The notes: a model not told the origin generated them from the letters alone. A stretch of 64,000 nt of DNA from Antrihabitans stalagmiti (GCF_016482825.1 NZ_JAEMNV010000003.1:372001-436000), one strand, 5' to 3'. Shown: positions 44,284 through 52,938, numbered from the stretch's first letter. Numbers and translations are program-made.

Positions 44284-44925
44284 ATGACATACCGTCGAAA
44301 CATGGAACCCGGGCGAACGAGATTGCGGCAGTTGGCTATCCCGACAGCAGCGGGCGAAGCCCAGGTCTGGATCGACGGCCGGACGAATCCCCGATTTCTG
44401 GTCGTTCTCACCCACGGCGCGGCGGGTGGAGTCGACGCACCGGACCTGCTCGCGGTCCGACGGAAGGCGGTCGAACTCGGCGGGTCGGTCGCCCGCGTGT
44501 TGCAGCCGTACCGCGTGGCGGGCGGTCGGGCACCCGGATCTGCCGTTCGCCAGGACGCGGCATGGCTCGAAATCGTCGCCGATCTGCGCAGGCGCTTCAA
44601 GAAGGTCCCGCTGATACTCGGCGGGCGCAGCAACGGTGCCCGCGTCGCGTGTCGGACCGCGCCCGCGCTGGGTGCGGCCGGCGTCATCGCATTGGCATTT
44701 CCGCTGCATCCGCCTGGCCAACCCGAAAAATCGCGGGTCGAGGAGCTACGCGGAGCAGGAACCGACGTCGTCGTCCTCAACGGAGATCGCGACCCGTTCG
44801 GCGTTCCCGACCCCGCCGACGCCGCGCTTGTACACGTACTCGCTGGTGAGACGCATGCGCTGAAGAAGAGCGCGGCCGTCATCGGCGAGGTGGTCGAGCC
44901 CTGGTTGCTGCGCTGGAGCGAGTAG
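44284..44925 (+). CDS. KANL3/Tex30-like alpha/beta hydrolase
   Basis: A 213-residue alpha/beta hydrolase-like protein. The oxyanion strand is VVLTHGAAGG, the nucleophile elbow LGGRSNGARVA (Ser in G-R-S-N-G), and a C-terminal VLAGETHAL supplies a candidate catalytic His. The Asp of the triad may be in NGDRDPFG. Function is unknown; similar bacterial proteins are called dienelactone-hydrolase-like. The ATG at 44284 is preceded by GGCGGCGGA; an ATG at 44302 is an alternative. It is convergent with a methyltransferase gene. Confidence 0.8.
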   Translation: MTYRRNMEPGRTRLRQLAIPTAAGEAQVWIDGRTNPRFLVVLTHGAAGGVDAPDLLAVRRKAVELGGSVARVLQPYRVAGGRAPGSAVRQDAAWLEIVADLRRRFKKVPLILGGRSNGARVACRTAPALGAAGVIALAFPLHPPGQPEKSRVEELRGAGTDVVVLNGDRDPFGVPDPADAALVHVLAGETHALKKSAAVIGEVVEPWLLRWSE

Positions 44926-44930
44926 GTCGT

Positions 44931-45527
44931 TCAGAGCTTCGTAGCGACGACCAGTGCATCGATGGCGTCGCCCGCAGGTGTTTCGCGTAGGCGTCGTTCG
45001 GCGACGCGAATTTCGGCTCGGGTGCCCAACTCTGCTACGACGTCGTCCGGGGTGAACAGAATCGCCGGATCCTGCGGTCCGCCGACGCCGGAGGTGATGT
45101 TGTCGGAGTCGTGGCCGAGGACGATCAGGGTCCCGCCAGGCGTCAACGCGTCGATCGACGCCGTCAGCACCGCCGCGCGCTCGTCGGCGGACAGGTGCAG
45201 AAAGACGAGCAGGACCAGGTCGTAGTCGCTGTCGAACTGCGCATCGGTGACATCGGCTCTTACCCACTCGATCCGCTCACGAACCGACCGTGGCGACCGC
45301 GCCGCAACCGTCGCACCCTTGTCGAGCGCGACGCGGGAGAAGTCGACGGCAGTGACACGCCACCCCGTGACGGCCAACCAAATAGCGTTGCGACCCTCTC
45401 CGCACGCCAGATCGAGTGCCCGACCACGCTGCAGCGGCCATAGCTGCTGGACGACCAGCGAGTTCGGCGGTGCACCCCAGACAAGATCGGCCTGCGCGTA
45501 CCGATCGTCCCAGTCCTTGGCGTCCAC
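44931..45527 (-). CDS. Small class I SAM methyltransferase (tellurite-resistance/TehB-like)
   Basis: A 198-residue methyltransferase. It starts with WDDRYAQADLVWGAPPN, typical of TehB-like or thiopurine-type enzymes, and has motif I ALDLACGEGRNAIWLA followed by VTAVDFS. A specific substrate cannot be named. The GTG start directly abuts the stop codon of the DUF4185 gene, so they are probably co-transcribed. Confidence 0.85.
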   Translation of the reverse strand: MDAKDWDDRYAQADLVWGAPPNSLVVQQLWPLQRGRALDLACGEGRNAIWLAVTGWRVTAVDFSRVALDKGATVAARSPRSVRERIEWVRADVTDAQFDSDYDLVLLVFLHLSADERAAVLTASIDALTPGGTLIVLGHDSDNITSGVGGPQDPAILFTPDDVVAELGTRAEIRVAERRLRETPAGDAIDALVVATKL

Positions 45528-46637
45528 TCAGCCGAGGGATGTCTTCATCAACACCACGTTGTACTGGTTGTGAATGGTGGTGAGGAAATAGAGATCGGAC
45601 CCGGTTTGGTACGGGTAGAGCGACGGGGCGTAGGCGGTCGGCAGCTCCCGGGTGTCGATCAGGACTTCGGGCGGACTCCACGGCCCCTGCGGTGACGGTG
45701 CACGCATCATGACCACCGAGTTCCAGGGATCGGTCGTCAACATGATGTATTGGCCGAGGAACTGGTTGTATTGGACAGAGAGCTCGCCGACCCCGCCCGT
45801 GATCGGGGCGGCTGCGTTGACGTCGTCCTTCTTCCATTCGCTGCCGGTCCAATATTCGTACTCGGCGAGATTGGCGATGTCGTTCTCGCGAACACGGGCT
45901 ACGTGGGCAAGATTGTTTCGTCCGGGCGGCGTGCCGTAGACGTAGACGAAACCGCCGTCCTTCAAAAACGCGTTCATCTGGAAGTTCCGGTTGCCTGCTT
46001 CGGCCGGACGATGCGTCTGCGGCAGATCGCCCCAGTTCTCGCCATTGTCGCCGGATGCGGCTAGGCCGGCGAAATTGGTGGTCCATTGTCCGGGTTGATC
46101 CCAGGTCTTGACCGACATCAGGCTCAGGTACTGGACACCGTTGACGGAAACGCCTGCGGTCGGGATGCGACTGATTTCGATGAACGGGATCTTGGGGCTC
46201 GGCACGAGATCTTTGGCTTGGCCGAAGATGTCGCGCGCGACACTGTCGTAGAAGATGCCGTCAGCTGGATTCCGATCGTGGCTGCGGACGAGGATGTTGC
46301 TTCGCCACGCCCAGATGCTGCCTGCCAGCAGGTTCGGAAAGCCGAGGCCGGCGGTGTCTCCGAAGGCTGTGAGCATCTCGCCGCCGCCGTTGTCCCACAT
46401 GATGCCGAGGTCGGTACCGAGAACGTTGTAGCTCGCCGTGTTGTTAGGACTCGCCAGACCTGTCGCCTGGAACACCGCTCGGGTTCTGCCGTGCAACTGC
46501 GGCAGACCGTTGGTGCCGTTGATGACGGGAATGGGATTGATCGCGTTGGGGTTTGCGGCCGCATGAGGTGCGAGAACCACCAGCGACGCAGTGACGCTCA
46601 CGAGAGCGGTTAACACGATCGAACTGGTCTTCTTCAC
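45528..46637 (-). CDS. Secreted DUF4185 protein, candidate endo-D-arabinanase (GH183)
   Basis: A 369-residue exported protein with a Sec signal peptide (KKTSSIVLTALVSVTASLVV, cleavage near AHAAA, about residue 28) and a DUF4185 five-bladed propeller-type domain (TDLGIMWDNGGGEMLTAFGD at about 75-95). Members of DUF4185 have been shown to cleave mycobacterial D-arabinan (GH183). By family this would remodel arabinogalactan or lipoarabinomannan; activity here is inferred. The GTG start has GAGG upstream. A TetR gene lies upstream on the same strand. Confidence 0.82.
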   Translation of the reverse strand: MKKTSSIVLTALVSVTASLVVLAPHAAANPNAINPIPVINGTNGLPQLHGRTRAVFQATGLASPNNTASYNVLGTDLGIMWDNGGGEMLTAFGDTAGLGFPNLLAGSIWAWRSNILVRSHDRNPADGIFYDSVARDIFGQAKDLVPSPKIPFIEISRIPTAGVSVNGVQYLSLMSVKTWDQPGQWTTNFAGLAASGDNGENWGDLPQTHRPAEAGNRNFQMNAFLKDGGFVYVYGTPPGRNNLAHVARVRENDIANLAEYEYWTGSEWKKDDVNAAAPITGGVGELSVQYNQFLGQYIMLTTDPWNSVVMMRAPSPQGPWSPPEVLIDTRELPTAYAPSLYPYQTGSDLYFLTTIHNQYNVVLMKTSLG

Positions 46638-47018
46638 CTCGGTGCCTCATCTCGAAGTCTGCGCGTACGAAGTCTGCGCGTAAGGAGCCCTGCCTTTTCG
46701 GCCGCGACCGGTGCGACGACAGCACAAAACGCCGAAATATTAGCAAGATTGTGGGGTCGGGGAGAGGCGAAAGTTTTGATAGCGCAGCTAACGATGGGGT
46801 CGTCGGTGTGGTCGAAACCCCCGTAGCAACTCAAATCGGGCGCGAGTCTTGCCGACCGTCGTTGCCGAAAAGGCGCCCGAGCAGCAGTGCGACAGGGACG
46901 GAAACAGCCGCCCAGCCGAGTGTTGCCGCAGCTATGACCATGTGCCTCAGTGCCAGCGCCTGCGACGCACCTCGCCGCGACTGGTTGCGGAACGATAACG
47001 AAAGGCTGCGTGAAATTG
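46638..47018. other. 381-base gap upstream of the DUF4185 gene
   Basis: Apart from a possible 36-codon gene at 46831-46941, I see no hairpin, repeat or clear promoter motif in this stretch. It lies between the TetR stop and the DUF4185 start and should contain the DUF4185 promoter. Confidence 0.5.
46831..46941 (-). CDS. Possible 36-residue membrane microprotein
   Basis: A short open frame starting at ATG and encoding one hydrophobic helix (MVIAAATLGWAAVSVPVALL followed by LGRLF) and a polar tail. Tiny GWAAVSxPxALLLG proteins occur in other mycolate actinobacteria, which is the main support. No clear ribosome site precedes it, and the frame is open further upstream without a standard start. 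Confidence 0.4.
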   Translation of the reverse strand: MVIAAATLGWAAVSVPVALLLGRLFGNDGRQDSRPI

Positions 47019-47639
47019 TTATGTGGACGGTATGCGCAAAAGCGTGGCGATGTGGGCCAGAGCAAACTCTTGGGCTGCTTTTTCGTCCTCGACTGGAATG
47101 ATTCCGTCCGGTGTCAGAGCAAGCGACAAGGCCAATCGGGCAAGGATCTCGGCGACCTGCTCGGTGTCGAACTCGCGCAGCTTGGCATTGCCCTGCAATT
47201 CGCCGATGTAGTCCGCCAGGTAGGCGCGACCGAGCGCGAGCAGCGGTCCGCCGTTGGTCGTCAGATAGGGCAGCAGCACGTCGGGCTCGGTGATCAACAA
47301 CCGTCGCAGCAGCGGATTGCCGGACAGTATTGCCACGAACGACGAAAATCCGGCGGCCACCTGAACCTCGACGGGTGCGCTTCGGTCTACGCGACTGTCC
47401 ACAGCGGTGACGAACCGTTGCGCCTCGCGTAGACCGACGGCCTCGACGACCGCTGTCTTACTGGCGTACCGGCGATACAACGTCGCCGGGCTGACCCCCG
47501 ACCGCTTTGCGATTTCGCCCATGCTCGTTCGCTTTATGCCGAAGTCGAGAAACGCTGCCAATGCGCCATCGAGGATCGCGGGATCGCCGTCGTCGGACGA
47601 CGCACCGAGGATCTGCGACAGAAAACCGCTGGTGGTCAT
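47019..47639 (-). CDS. TetR-family transcriptional regulator
   Basis: A 206-residue TetR regulator. The DNA-binding domain (about 20-65) contains ILDGALAAFLDFGIKRTSMG and SGVSPATLYRRYASKTAVVE. The C-terminal domain is about 140 residues. It is preceded on the same strand by a coiled-coil membrane protein and followed, after a gap, by the DUF4185 gene, which it might control. The ATG has GAGG five bases upstream. Confidence 0.86.
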   Translation of the reverse strand: MTTSGFLSQILGASSDDGDPAILDGALAAFLDFGIKRTSMGEIAKRSGVSPATLYRRYASKTAVVEAVGLREAQRFVTAVDSRVDRSAPVEVQVAAGFSSFVAILSGNPLLRRLLITEPDVLLPYLTTNGGPLLALGRAYLADYIGELQGNAKLREFDTEQVAEILARLALSLALTPDGIIPVEDEKAAQEFALAHIATLLRIPST

Positions 47640-47681
47640 GGCCTCAGCTTAGTTGGCCGACCCCAGCGGATTCTCCCTCGA

Positions 47682-48176
47682 TCAGTTGTTGCGGTTGGTC
47701 CTGCCCATGCCCGACTGGTCGTTCGGGCGGATGCCTGGCTGGTCGTTCGGATGTGCAACCGGCTGATCGATCGGACCCTGCGCGTTGATCGGACCCTGCG
47801 CGTTGATCGGACCCTGCGCGACCGAATCGCGGTCGGTACGCGGGTCGAGCTTGTCGGCGCGCTGCCACTGCTTGTCGACCTTCTGACGCGCGTCGGCTGT
47901 CGCTGCTGACTGCTCGCGAGCTTCGCGCTCCAGCCGTGCTGCCTCCGCCGCACGCTGCTCGGCTTCGGCACGCATCCGGACTGCACCGGCATGCTTCTCG
48001 GCAGCCTCGGCGCGCTGCTGCTCGATCGCAGAGCTTTCCTCGAACGCGCGCTGCCTGATCTCTTCGGCTTCCGCGCGTCGCCGAGCGGGACGTTTCCGTG
48101 CCGCGACTACCGCAACCGCGACGATCAGTGCGATGAGTACAACCGCAACTATTGCAACAATGACCCAGGTATCCAT
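47682..48176 (-). CDS. Membrane-anchored coiled-coil protein with AQGPIN repeats
   Basis: A 164-residue protein: an N-terminal helix (about 4-27, VIVAIVAVVLIALIVAVAVV), a highly charged Ala/Glu/Arg/Gln coiled coil (about 30-105), and a disordered tail containing three near-identical AQGPIN units. Function unknown. The ATG at 48176 has AGGAGG nine bases upstream; the open frame upstream is not used. Such proteins are common in rhodococci and nocardiae. Confidence 0.82.
   Translation of the reverse strand: MDTWVIVAIVAVVLIALIVAVAVVAARKRPARRRAEAEEIRQRAFEESSAIEQQRAEAAEKHAGAVRMRAEAEQRAAEAARLEREAREQSAATADARQKVDKQWQRADKLDPRTDRDSVAQGPINAQGPINAQGPIDQPVAHPNDQPGIRPNDQSGMGRTNRNN
47769..47820. repeat. Three tandem 18-bp repeats
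   Basis: The unit GATCGGACCCTGCGCGTT occurs twice perfectly and a third time for 16 bases, encoding QGPINA repeats in the tail of the coiled-coil protein. Copy number is likely to vary between strains. Confidence 0.9.
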
Positions 48177-48264
48177 ACGTTTTGCCTCCTCGAAGCGCCC
48201 TGTCCGGGGCTTCTTACAGGCGTACCCAGATAGTTGCAGCGGTGAACCTGTCCCGGTGAAGGGA

Positions 48265-48480
48265 TCAGGCGAGGCCCTCGGCAAGAAGCTGATTGCGAAT
48301 GAATCGAGCGAGGTCTTTGACGGCGTCGCGCTCGTACAGATCGATCGTTCGGCCGGCGTTCTCGCGCTCGGTGATCCAACGTTCGATGGCGTCGTGGGTT
48401 ACCGACCCGACGACCATTTCTTTGGCGCGCAGGCCGTCGTCGGCCCCGGCCTCGGACACGTCACTCATACCGTTGATCAT
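48265..48480 (-). CDS. Small acidic hypothetical protein
   Basis: A 71-residue soluble protein, mostly helical (THDAIERWITERENAGRTID, KDLARFIRNQLL). The ATG at 48480 has GGGAGGAAG nine bases upstream; a second ATG lies four codons later. No family recognised. It precedes the coiled-coil gene on the same strand. Confidence 0.7.
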   Translation of the reverse strand: MINGMSDVSEAGADDGLRAKEMVVGSVTHDAIERWITERENAGRTIDLYERDAVKDLARFIRNQLLAEGLA

Positions 48481-48627
48481 CGCATCTTCCTCCCTGTTTG
48501 CGTCGTACTCCAGAGTTGGAGTCGCAAACCCGCGCGACGACCCCCCAACGAAACGTCCTGCAACGATAGCAGCCGATGCGGCACCCCGAATGGGTCCGAC
48601 CTGGCCCGGACCGGTTCAAATCAGAGG

Positions 48628-48927
48628 TCAGCGGGGATCGATCATCGACATCCACCAGTCGTTCGGAAGCTCCTCACCGCGTACCACCGAGCGTGTCAGT
48701 CCCCACGCCATCAGCATCCCGAGCGCAGCAAGCCACAGCGCGAGTCCGATGACTCCGATGCGAACCAACCACACCATGTCGCGTAGCGGATCGAACAGGA
48801 TCATCGCCGGAGCAATGGCGAGTGCGAGGCCGATCGCCCACGCGGAGCCGGACCGGTCGGCTCGGAGCACTGCACGCAGTATTCGATGCGGATGTGTGGT
48901 CGTCTTCTTCGGCTGTCGATTTCTCAT
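48628..48927 (-). CDS. Small two-helix membrane protein
   Basis: A 99-residue protein with a basic N-terminus (RNRQPKKTTTHPHRILRAVL), two predicted helices (about 30-48 and 55-78) and a short tail WWMSMIDPR. No family I can name. The ATG lacks a strong ribosome site. It diverges from two small genes at 49067 and 49255 across about 140 bases. Confidence 0.65.
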   Translation of the reverse strand: MRNRQPKKTTTHPHRILRAVLRADRSGSAWAIGLALAIAPAMILFDPLRDMVWLVRIGVIGLALWLAALGMLMAWGLTRSVVRGEELPNDWWMSMIDPR

Positions 48928-49066
48928 GAGGCGACGCTAGAACCGATGCGGTAGCACGGCGATTACCCGAGAGGTAATGGCGACCGCTACCTGCGCGAAC
49001 CGCTGCGAGAGGTGGGTTAAGCCGACGATAAGGGGTCGCTAAGGGGGTCGGCCGATTCTTTGTCTC

Positions 49067-49210
49067 ATGACGAACTTCGACGACAAAAGCCCGACCACCA
49101 CACGGACCGAGGGGGTCACCGACTTCTCGTTGGTGCTTGCACTCATTGCGATCGGGATGCTCGGATTCGCGTTCGCCTTCATCGCGCTGTTCCCGACGGA
49201 TCGAATGTAG
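49067..49210 (+). CDS. 47-residue single-helix membrane protein
   Basis: A short protein with an acidic/polar N-terminus (MTNFDDKSPTTTRTEGVTDF) and one helix (about 21-44, LVLALIAIGMLGFAFAFIAL). The start is an ATG with AAGGGGG about 20 bases upstream. Codon use is like its neighbours. It lies 44 bases before the DM13 gene and may be co-transcribed with it. Confidence 0.55.
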   Translation: MTNFDDKSPTTTRTEGVTDFSLVLALIAIGMLGFAFAFIALFPTDRM

Positions 49211-49254
49211 GGACGGCTGTAACGAATTCGGCGCACTCACACACTGGACTTCCT

Positions 49255-49788
49255 ATGAACACTCGAACCGCACGCCGCCCATTTCTGAAGCGGCCCATCA
49301 TCCTCTCTGTGCTTGGAGTTGTGGCCGTCGCGATCGCGGTAGCCGCGTTTTGGCTGGAACCGTGGAAACTCGTCGTCGATCAGACCGTCGACGAGGCCTT
49401 GCCGACCGTTTCGCAGACCGACGGCCGACCGAGCGCAGAGCCCGTGGTGCTCGCAGCGGGATCGTTCATCAGTCACGAACACACGACGACCGGTTCGGTC
49501 GAGTTGCTCGAGCTGTCCGACGGCACCCGCGTGCTACGGATCGAAAACCTCGACACAAGCAACGGCCCACTTCTGAAGGTGTTCCTCACCGATGCTCCCG
49601 TCGTCGACGGCACCGCGGGCTGGCGTGTGTTCGACGATGGCCGTTACGAAGATCTCGGCGAGCTCAAAGGCAATATCGGCAGTTCCAACTACGTCGTACC
49701 CGCCGACGTCGATATCGACGGCCTCACCAGCGTCAGTATCTGGTGTGACCGCTTCGATGTCTCCTTCGGTGCTGCCACCCTCGGCTGA
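49255..49788 (+). CDS. DM13-domain membrane-anchored protein
   Basis: A 177-residue protein with an N-terminal anchor (about 14-35, ILSVLGVVAVAIAVAAFW) and an extracytoplasmic DM13 domain (about 65-177, GSFISHEHTTTGSVELLELS, GPLLKVFLTD, SIWCDRFDVSFG). DM13 domains have been proposed to take part in electron transfer through a conserved Cys; one Cys is present here. The biological role is unknown. The ATG at 49255 is used. Confidence 0.85.
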   Translation: MNTRTARRPFLKRPIILSVLGVVAVAIAVAAFWLEPWKLVVDQTVDEALPTVSQTDGRPSAEPVVLAAGSFISHEHTTTGSVELLELSDGTRVLRIENLDTSNGPLLKVFLTDAPVVDGTAGWRVFDDGRYEDLGELKGNIGSSNYVVPADVDIDGLTSVSIWCDRFDVSFGAATLG

Positions 49789-49805
49789 TCACCTCGCTCG
49801 CGATG

Positions 49806-50216
49806 TCAGCTGGAGGCCGGCGCGGGCTTGCCTTCGAGGCTCGCCCGCGGCGCAGCGCGCCAAAGGAGGACTGCACCGGCGGCGGCAACCGGCGGCCAAA
49901 TCGTGCGCTCCGGCAGCGAAGGCGAGGCCAGGTTGATCGGAACGCCGAGGGCAAGCCCCACCGCGCCGACCCGCGTCACCACGTCGCGAACGCGGGGTGT
50001 TCCGACCGCGCCGACCGCAACCGCTGCCAGGCCGAGGTAAATCGGGACTGCCGCGGCGCTGACCGCCCGGAGTCGGTTGGGCACAGTTCCAGGGTGAGCA
50101 CCTCCGTAGGCCGCCGCCCCGAGCGGCGCCCCAGCAGCAAGAGCAGCCTGAAAGCCGGCGATGCTGCCAAGGACGGCGGCCGCGAGGCGTCCGGACGTCT
50201 GCGGTGAGAGCGTCAT
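49806..50216 (-). CDS. Four-helix membrane protein, unknown function
   Basis: A 136-residue hydrophobic protein with four predicted helices separated by short loops (GSIAGFQAALAAGAPLGAAA, AVPIYLGLAAVAVG, VTRVGAVGLALG, WPPVAAAGAVLLWRAA). No family recognised. The ATG at 50216 has no clear ribosome site; a TTG at 50273, overlapping the FHA gene stop as TTGA, gives 19 more residues and is possible. Confidence 0.65.
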   Translation of the reverse strand: MTLSPQTSGRLAAAVLGSIAGFQAALAAGAPLGAAAYGGAHPGTVPNRLRAVSAAAVPIYLGLAAVAVGAVGTPRVRDVVTRVGAVGLALGVPINLASPSLPERTIWPPVAAAGAVLLWRAAPRASLEGKPAPASS

Positions 50217-50269
50217 CGAATCATGTCTATGGAGGTGTGTACCGACCGGTGCATCAGTACCCCGTGGCG

Positions 50270-50593
50270 TCAACCCACGTTGAAGTAGACGAGTGTGCTG
50301 CCGACTCTGATCTGATCGCCGTGCACCAGCTGCCAGCTCGTGTCGATCCGAATGCCGTTGACTGTCGTTCCGTTGGAGGATCCGAGGTCGACGAGCACCG
50401 CGGTGTGGCCGTCCCAGCGAATGTCGAAGTGCTGCCGAGACACCCCCGGATCGGCGAGGCGAAACGCCGTGTCGAAACCGCGGCCGACCACGTTTGTACC
50501 AACCAGCAGCTGGAACGCGCGGCCGCTGCCGTCGTCGGGAAGAAGCGCGGCGATGTGACCCGGCGCGTAGGCCGGGTAGGTGGCGATGTGCAT
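50270..50593 (-). CDS. FHA-domain protein
   Basis: A 107-residue protein formed almost wholly by a forkhead-associated domain: VGRGFDTAFRLADPGVSRQH carries the Gly-Arg and Ser-x-x-His phospho-threonine-binding residues, and VDLGSSNGTTVNG completes the motif. It would bind phosphothreonine on a Ser/Thr kinase substrate. Kinase partner not in the window. The ATG at 50593 is used; a GTG at 50608 is an alternative. Confidence 0.86.
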   Translation of the reverse strand: MHIATYPAYAPGHIAALLPDDGSGRAFQLLVGTNVVGRGFDTAFRLADPGVSRQHFDIRWDGHTAVLVDLGSSNGTTVNGIRIDTSWQLVHGDQIRVGSTLVYFNVG

Positions 50594-50667
50594 GGGACGA
50601 GATTCCACGACCGAACTTGCCCCTGACTTAAAGCGGACTTAAGGGATCGACACCTACTCTCGGACGT

Positions 50668-52023
50668 ATGGAGACATCGATCGTCTGGTTCCGGCGAGAT
50701 CTGCGGCTGACCGACCTACCAACGCTGCTGAGTGCGGCTGATATGTCGGCGCGTGCGGTCGCGTTGTTCGTGCTCGACGATCGACTGCTGCGGTCGGCGG
50801 GGGCTGTCAGACGGACGTTTCTCTATCGATGCCTGCGTGAGCTCGACGACGCGTTGAAGGGTTCGCTGGTAGTTGTCGAGGGCGATCCCGCGGACCTGGT
50901 GCCGAAGGTTGCGTCGGCGGTGGGTGCGAACAGCGTCCATGTCAGTGCCGACTTCGGACCGTACGGTGCCCGACGCGATGCTGCGGTCCGCAAAGGCCTC
51001 GGTGACGTCGACCTGGTCGAGACCGGATCGCCGTACGCGGTAGCTCCTGGCAGAGTCCGCAAGGACGACGGGACGCCCTACAAGGTGTTCACACCTTTTC
51101 GGCGGGCGTGGTACGACCACGGCTGGCGTGCGCCTGCGAAGACCGACGCGTCGACGCTGAAGTGGCTCGCTCCGGACGACATCGAGGGTCGAATCCAGGT
51201 GCCGGACGACGAAGATCTGGGGACCACCGAGTTGCCGGCAGCAGGTGAGGCCGCCGCGTTGGAGCAGTGGCAGTCGTTTGTGGCGAACGACCTGACCCGC
51301 TACGACGGCGAGCGCAATCGCGCGGATCTCGATTCGACGAGCCGGATGTCGGTGTACCTGAAGTACGGCTGCGTGCATCCGCGCACGCTGCTTGCCGACG
51401 TTCGGGGTGAGGATGCGAGCTCGGCGACGCTGCGAAGTGAACTCGCGTGGCGGGATTTCTACGCCGACGTGCTGCATCACAATCCGCGGTCGGCACGACA
51501 CAATCTCGACAAGAAGTTCGACAGGATCGATTACAACACCGGTGCAGCGGCGGACGAGGCGTTCGAAGCCTGGCGCGAAGGTCGAACCGGATTTCCGATC
51601 GTCGATGCGGGCATGCGGCAGCTGCGCGCGCAGGGGTGGATGCACAACCGTGTTCGCATGATCACGGCGTCGTTCTTGACGAAGGATTTACACCTGCCCT
51701 GGTGGCGTGGTGCGCAGCACTTCATGGACCTTCTTGTCGACGGGGATCTGGCATCGAATCAGCACGGCTGGCAGTGGACCGCAGGAACGGGTACGGATGC
51801 GGCACCCTATTTCCGGGTTTTCAATCCGACTACGCAGGGCGAGAAGTTCGACCCCGACGGCGAATACGTGCGGCGCTGGATACCCGAGCTGCGCGAGGTC
51901 GACGGCAAAGCGGTGCACACGCTGAAGGCGGGGCGTCCGAACGGTTACCCGGAGCCGATCGTGGACCACAAAGAGGAAAGGCTCGAGGCACTGGCGCGCT
52001 ACGAGCAGATCAAGGCTCGCTGA
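50668..52023 (+). CDS. phr: Deoxyribodipyrimidine photolyase (class I CPD)
   Basis: A 451-residue FAD-dependent photolyase that repairs UV cyclobutane pyrimidine dimers with blue light. It has the N-terminal photolyase domain (SIVWFRRDLRLTDLPTLLSA) and the C-terminal FAD-binding domain with WMHNRVRMITASFLTKDLHL and DGDLASNQHGWQWTAGTGTD, whose Asn contacts FAD N5. The product is cytosolic. It is convergent with a LitR-like regulator, the first gene of a light-associated region, suggesting light-induced expression. Confidence 0.94.
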   Translation: METSIVWFRRDLRLTDLPTLLSAADMSARAVALFVLDDRLLRSAGAVRRTFLYRCLRELDDALKGSLVVVEGDPADLVPKVASAVGANSVHVSADFGPYGARRDAAVRKGLGDVDLVETGSPYAVAPGRVRKDDGTPYKVFTPFRRAWYDHGWRAPAKTDASTLKWLAPDDIEGRIQVPDDEDLGTTELPAAGEAAALEQWQSFVANDLTRYDGERNRADLDSTSRMSVYLKYGCVHPRTLLADVRGEDASSATLRSELAWRDFYADVLHHNPRSARHNLDKKFDRIDYNTGAAADEAFEAWREGRTGFPIVDAGMRQLRAQGWMHNRVRMITASFLTKDLHLPWWRGAQHFMDLLVDGDLASNQHGWQWTAGTGTDAAPYFRVFNPTTQGEKFDPDGEYVRRWIPELREVDGKAVHTLKAGRPNGYPEPIVDHKEERLEALARYEQIKAR

Positions 52024-52046
52024 TCGTCACGTGGAACTCGAGCGGC

Positions 52047-52904
52047 CTAGCGGATGAACGCGACGGCTTCGCCGAGACTGCCGAGCACGGAAACGTCGGA
52101 CCGCAGGTCCACATCGTCCCAACCTGGCCCGGCAACCCATACTTTCGCAGCGTTGCGCAGGCCGATGTTCACCATCTCGATCGCTTCGGGAGTGCTGCTC
52201 ATCGACCACACGACGACCGTTGTCGGCAGCTCGGTTCGAGTGAGTGCGTCGGCAAGCGCCGACGAGGGGAGCGATCCGAGCATGCGAGCGCTGACGTTTG
52301 CTTCTGACAGTGCCGCGCGAAGTACTTCGAGCGGCATCGTGTGAGACTCCACGTCGGCGCACACCAGAACAACCGAATCGGGCTTCGTCGGCTGTGGCAT
52401 TCGATGCAGTGTCGACACGATCGTCCAAGACAGCAGGTGCTCGACGTCGATGCAGCCGCCCTCGTTGTACTGCCGTTCGGAAATGATGCCGAACGCGGGC
52501 CTGCACAGGTGGTCCCAGGTAGCGACGATGCCGTAGTGGCGAACGTGCTCCTCGAGCATCCGAAGCAGACGAACTGTGTCGAGACGGAAAGCGGCCTCGA
52601 TGAGCGCGCCGGTGTCGCCGAGATCAGGCGCGGGGGCTTGCCCGCCGGTTGCTGCGCGCGCGGCACTACCCGGACTGGCACCCGCTCGCATGAGGGCAAC
52701 CATCTGCTCGAGTATCGCGATGTCGGCCTCGGTGTAGTAGCGGTGCCGCCCGCTCTGATGACCCTGCGGACCGACTCCGTATCGCTGGCTCCAACTTCGC
52801 AGGGTCGGCGTTGGCACGCCGATCCGCTCCGCCACTGCGCGCACCGTGTACGCGGGTGACTCCGTTGCTGTCGGTTTCGTTTCGATACCTCCATCTTGAC
52901 TCAT
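52047..52904 (-). CDS. LitR/CarH-like MerR-family cobalamin-binding transcriptional regulator
   Basis: A 285-residue regulator: an N-terminal MerR helix-turn-helix (about 18-75, VRAVAERIGVPTPTLRSWSQ) and a C-terminal B12-binding-type part (about 100-285). The photoreceptor motif W-x9-EH of CarH appears as Q145-x9-E155-H156, and a D/E-x-H cobalamin ligand motif is E186-S187-H188. Such proteins bind adenosyl-B12 and release DNA in light. It diverges from an ECF sigma gene and is convergent with a photolyase, the LitR-LitS arrangement. The Trp-to-Gln change may alter light sensing. Confidence 0.75.
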   Translation of the reverse strand: MSQDGGIETKPTATESPAYTVRAVAERIGVPTPTLRSWSQRYGVGPQGHQSGRHRYYTEADIAILEQMVALMRAGASPGSAARAATGGQAPAPDLGDTGALIEAAFRLDTVRLLRMLEEHVRHYGIVATWDHLCRPAFGIISERQYNEGGCIDVEHLLSWTIVSTLHRMPQPTKPDSVVLVCADVESHTMPLEVLRAALSEANVSARMLGSLPSSALADALTRTELPTTVVVWSMSSTPEAIEMVNIGLRNAAKVWVAGPGWDDVDLRSDVSVLGSLGEAVAFIR

Positions 52905-52938
52905 GATCACCGCTCGGCGGAAGGCGATACCAAGATGA

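Noticed and set aside
47769-47820. CRISPR-like array
   Set aside because: The three 18-bp units are contiguous without spacers and lie inside a coding gene.
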